53,927 nt of DNA from Woeseiaceae bacterium (GTDB lineage Bacteria > Pseudomonadota > Gammaproteobacteria > Steroidobacterales > Woeseiaceae): NCBI GenBank assembly GCA_021773055.1, contig JAJFKV010000057.1, positions 1-53,927 of the forward strand, read 5' to 3'. Positions within the stretch are counted from its first letter, which is position 1; each line of letters starts with the position of its first letter. Below, one piece after another: positions 51,357 through 53,927 of the stretch. The translations under genes were made by a program, and so were the position numbers. A model generated the notes under the pieces. It saw nothing but the letters and a program-made list of their open reading frames with translations. It was not told the origin of the DNA and did not search any database.

Positions 51357-52656
51357 ACGGGAATTCTTTGCGTCGAAGCCCGGCTTCGTCCTGGCGGCTG
51401 CAGGGAGTGCCGTCGGCCTCGGCAACATGTGGCGATTCTCGTATCAGGCCTCCGAAGGCGGCGGTGCCGCGTTCGTTTGCCTCTACCTGTTAATGACAAT
51501 CCTGATCGGCCTCCCAATCATGGTCTCGGAATTGCTCATTGGACGGACAACCCGCCGATCACCGATAGATGCCTACCAATCGCTCGGCGGTCGGGTTTGG
51601 TCGGTAATGGGTCTAATAGCTGTTCTGACGCCAATCGTAATACTCTCTTACTTTTCCGTAATCACGGGATGGGTTATTCGCTACGGCCTCGATGCATTTT
51701 CTGGATTCTCGGCCAACCCTGGGCAACACTTCGCCGCTGTGTCCGAAGGCTGGTCAGCTGCCGGATTCCATTTCATCGCAATGGGCGTGACGGTCGCGAT
51801 CGTCATCTTTGGGGTCCGCAGAGGCATCGAGAGAGCCTCTATCATCCTGATGCCATTGCTGCTTACGCTACTTATCGCATTTGCTGTCTGGACTGCAACA
51901 CTCGACGGTGCGATGGAGGGTTACCGATTCTATCTGTCGCCGTCGCTCGCCGAGCTGGCCAATCCAACAGTGATTCGCCAGGCTGCAGCACAGGCGTTTC
52001 TGTCCCTCAGCGTCGGTATGGGTGTCATGATTACCTACGGCTCTTACATCGACAAAGAGCACGACCTAATTGCCGAGGGCGCAGTTATTACGATGCTGGA
52101 TTTTTCGGTCGCTTTCATCGGCGGTCTCGTGGTCTTTCCTCTAATCTTCGCATTGGGCCTGTCCGCAACTGTCGGCGAAAGCACCGTTGGGGCGCTATTC
52201 ATCTCGTTGCCTGCCGCGTTTCAAGAACTCGGTGCCGTCGGCCAGGTCACTGGCTTCCTGTTTTTCGCGGCTTTATTGCTCGCTGGACTGACGTCGGCGA
52301 TCTCATTGTTGGAGGTCGCCGTCTCTTCCTTGGTTGATCGGTTTCGTATGAAGCGTGTTACGGCCGTCTCGATCGCGGCTTCCGCGGCTACTGTGTTTGG
52401 CCTCATTCCGGCGCTTGACCAGGAGATGCTTGGCTTGATGGACAAGATCGCCAGCGAATTTCTTGTCGTCGCCGGTGCGCTGGCCAGTCTCGTGCTGGCT
52501 CGTCGGGTGCTTTCCGATTCTGGCGATGCACTGAGACAGGGCGAGGGTCGATCGTCCAGTCACATCACGCCGGTAGCGTTGGTCTTGATTCGATACGTGG
52601 CGCCAGCCGTTGTAGGAATCATCCTGGTATTGGCTTTGGCTGACCTATTCCTTTGA
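51337..52656 (+). CDS. Sodium:neurotransmitter (NSS) family amino acid symporter
   Basis: The 439-residue product has about 11-12 membrane helices. The NSS opening AAAGSAVGLGNMWRFSYQASEGGGAAFVCLYLL forms TM1 with the Na+ and substrate site, and FFSLS-type TM6 residues (QAFLSLSVGMGVMITYGSY) follow. Bacterial NSS proteins import amino acids with Na+. Its start lies 20 nt inside the E2 gene, so it is the last gene of the same operon and may supply the amino acid degraded by it. Confidence 0.9.
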   Translation: MRSLKTKREFFASKPGFVLAAAGSAVGLGNMWRFSYQASEGGGAAFVCLYLLMTILIGLPIMVSELLIGRTTRRSPIDAYQSLGGRVWSVMGLIAVLTPIVILSYFSVITGWVIRYGLDAFSGFSANPGQHFAAVSEGWSAAGFHFIAMGVTVAIVIFGVRRGIERASIILMPLLLTLLIAFAVWTATLDGAMEGYRFYLSPSLAELANPTVIRQAAAQAFLSLSVGMGVMITYGSYIDKEHDLIAEGAVITMLDFSVAFIGGLVVFPLIFALGLSATVGESTVGALFISLPAAFQELGAVGQVTGFLFFAALLLAGLTSAISLLEVAVSSLVDRFRMKRVTAVSIAASAATVFGLIPALDQEMLGLMDKIASEFLVVAGALASLVLARRVLSDSGDALRQGEGRSSSHITPVALVLIRYVAPAVVGIILVLALADLFL

Positions 52657-52693
52657 TACTGTGGCTATTGCGTCACTCGGTGTCATATGACAG

Positions 52694-53131
52694 TCACGTC
52701 GAGCTCATGTCTTTTTGCATGCCCGGCGCCGAGGTCGGACGATTGGAGAAGCCGAAGCGACTGTAGAAGTCCTTTGCACCCACGGCGGCCATAAGGCCGA
52801 CGACGCCCCCCTCGCATGCATTGCGACTGATAAACGTCAAGAGCTCTTCCATCATCGCGGTTCCAAGACCATTGTGTTGATGAGACGGATCCACCATCAT
52901 ATCTTGAACGTATGTGTACATCCGATCGCCTATGAGACGCGCCATTCCACAAACGCAACCATCCACATCAACAATATGGACCGCAAAGAGGCTCAGAGAC
53001 AAACTGACTGCAATGGCATCCGAATCAACCGGTGCCCAGCCAACCATAGTTCGCAACCGCTCGAAATCTTTGACAGAGATCGCACCACTGCAAATTGTAT
53101 AACCGTTTTTCAACTCTCTGAGCGGTATCAT
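52694..53131 (-). CDS. GNAT-family N-acetyltransferase
   Basis: The 145-residue product has the GNAT core: FAVHIVDVDGCVCGMARLIGD for beta2-beta4, VQDMMVDPSHQHNGLGTAMMEELL for the acetyl-CoA pyrophosphate loop (motif A) and GAKDFYSRFGF for motif B. It transfers an acetyl group from acetyl-CoA to an amine that cannot be named. It converges on the NSS gene; a perfect TGTCATATGACA palindrome (52681-52692) lies just past its stop codon. Confidence 0.88.
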   Translation of the reverse strand: MIPLRELKNGYTICSGAISVKDFERLRTMVGWAPVDSDAIAVSLSLSLFAVHIVDVDGCVCGMARLIGDRMYTYVQDMMVDPSHQHNGLGTAMMEELLTFISRNACEGGVVGLMAAVGAKDFYSRFGFSNRPTSAPGMQKDMSST

Positions 53132-53222
53132 TTAGTTCCAATTCGCCTGTCCACAAAATGGCAATACTATAACGCGGACACGTCTCCTGATTTCACAAGA
53201 ACTACTCGCGCATTTTGGTCTC

Positions 53223-53927
53223 TTAGTCCGCCGCCAATGCATCTACCGCCATTCTCGTGGCGACATCCATCGCAGCGCTCGAATCAGCTACTACATCAGC
53301 CGGCACGCCCACACCCTCAATACGTCCGTTCTGCAACGAAAAATAATCCGCGACAGGCAAGCTAACCTGGTACCCGGCACCGATGTCGAAGAAACTCTGC
53401 GAGAGCATTTCCCCGGCCGTCGTCTCGCCGACCAGGACCGCAACATCGGATGACCGAAACGCGTCCGCCGCCATTTCTGTGGCAGAGGCGGACTTGGCGT
53501 CGACCAAGACATAGACCGGCCCATCAAAATTAGGCTCCGCTGGATTGAACTGTAAACGAATGAGCGCGTTGCTTTGTACGCTGTGCCAAAACTCAATAAT
53601 CGACCAGCCAGACCATGGCGTGACCTGAAGTACTTCGGCTCGCGTAGGTTGGTTTTGATGCTCTATACCCCATAGTTGCGAGACGAAGTAGCCGGAGTTC
53701 AGCGGCTCGTCGATGACGTGCTCGATCAGCGGTTTGACGGCAAAAGCGCCGCCACTATTGCCGCGTAGGTCGATGATCAACGCCTGTGATCCAGCTTCCT
53801 CAATCGCATCGTAAGCCGCATAGATCTGCTCAATCGTATCCGCACCCATCATCGTCCTGACCTTCAAAACAGCGATATCGCCATTAAAGTCGACAGTCGC
53901 AGCGTCGAAGCCAACTCGATAATTATC
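53223..53927 (-). CDS. S41-family peptidase (C-terminal part, runs off the right edge)
   Basis: Only the C-terminal ~234 residues are in the window; the frame is open to base 53927. It matches tail-specific/C-terminal processing peptidases of family S41: ALIIDLRGNSGGAF, VYVLVDAKSASATEMAADAF with the nucleophile serine, VGETTAGE and a VGVPADVVADSS end. No start or signal peptide is visible here. The gene is on the minus strand, 91 nt upstream of the GNAT gene. Confidence 0.87.
   Translation of the reverse strand, partial: DNYRVGFDAATVDFNGDIAVLKVRTMMGADTIEQIYAAYDAIEEAGSQALIIDLRGNSGGAFAVKPLIEHVIDEPLNSGYFVSQLWGIEHQNQPTRAEVLQVTPWSGWSIIEFWHSVQSNALIRLQFNPAEPNFDGPVYVLVDAKSASATEMAADAFRSSDVAVLVGETTAGEMLSQSFFDIGAGYQVSLPVADYFSLQNGRIEGVGVPADVVADSSAAMDVATRMAVDALAAD

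Overview
The window (about 54 kb, moderate GC) looks like a chromosomal segment of a free-living, probably marine, gammaproteobacterium. It has fadB/fadA-type beta-oxidation genes with a FabR-like TetR regulator, two TonB-dependent receptors, winged-helix/TPR one-component regulators and many exported amidohydrolases. A relative of the Woeseiaceae/Steroidobacterales type would fit, but that is inference. No rRNA, tRNA, CRISPR array, complete insertion sequence or phage gene was seen.

Layout. (1) 1-3.1 kb: a Sel1-repeat exported protein, an SPFH/band-7 membrane protein and an SGNH-type lipoprotein. (2) 3.1-9.7 kb: a CadC-like regulator flanked by an ~84-bp inverted duplication of its own promoter/start region, a LysR regulator and a 1004-residue TonB receptor. 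This block ends in a truncated second copy of the SGNH lipoprotein gene and a REP-like element. (3) 9.7-15.7 kb: a FabR-like repressor divergent from an acyl-CoA dehydrogenase-fadB-fadA set, with two tandem candidate operators between them. (4) 15.7-18.1 kb: an Lrp/AsnC regulator divergent from a thiamine-diphosphate enzyme. (5) 18.0-28.9 kb, minus strand: TetR, exported amidohydrolase, variant M19 dipeptidase, D-amino-acid dehydrogenase, exported D-aminoacylase-like protein, then soxB-soxD-soxA-soxG. Most junctions overlap by 1-8 nt. (6) 29.0-39.0 kb: a lipoprotein amidohydrolase (plus strand) facing a minus-strand operon of TonB receptor, membrane-tethered beta-lactamase-fold hydrolase, lipoprotein amidohydrolase, zinc-less MDR reductase, hotdog thioesterase and acyl-CoA synthetase. 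(7) 39.2-41.1 kb: a DUF819 membrane protein and a VOC-fold protein. (8) 41.15-52.66 kb, plus strand: a tightly coupled 12-gene operon with an Nramp-fold transporter lacking the metal motifs, a small membrane protein, RidA, a YkvI-like permease, a two-subunit B12 acyl-CoA mutase, a MeaB chaperone, a leucine-type dehydrogenase, BCKDH E1alpha/E1beta/E2 and an NSS symporter. (9) To the right edge: a GNAT acetyltransferase and a partial S41 peptidase.

How it may work together. Regions 5 and 6 share a candidate TetR operator at three promoters. They encode outer-membrane uptake, exported amide/peptide hydrolysis, L,D-dipeptide cleavage, D-amino acid oxidation and N-methyl amino acid oxidation. Region 8 would take an amino acid through deamination, oxidative decarboxylation to a branched acyl-CoA and a B12 carbon-skeleton rearrangement. 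The mutase lacks both residues that recognise methylmalonyl-CoA, so its substrate is probably not methylmalonyl-CoA. My working hypothesis is a catabolic island for unusual peptides (D-, N-methyl- and branched residues) that ends in a non-standard acyl-CoA mutase pathway.
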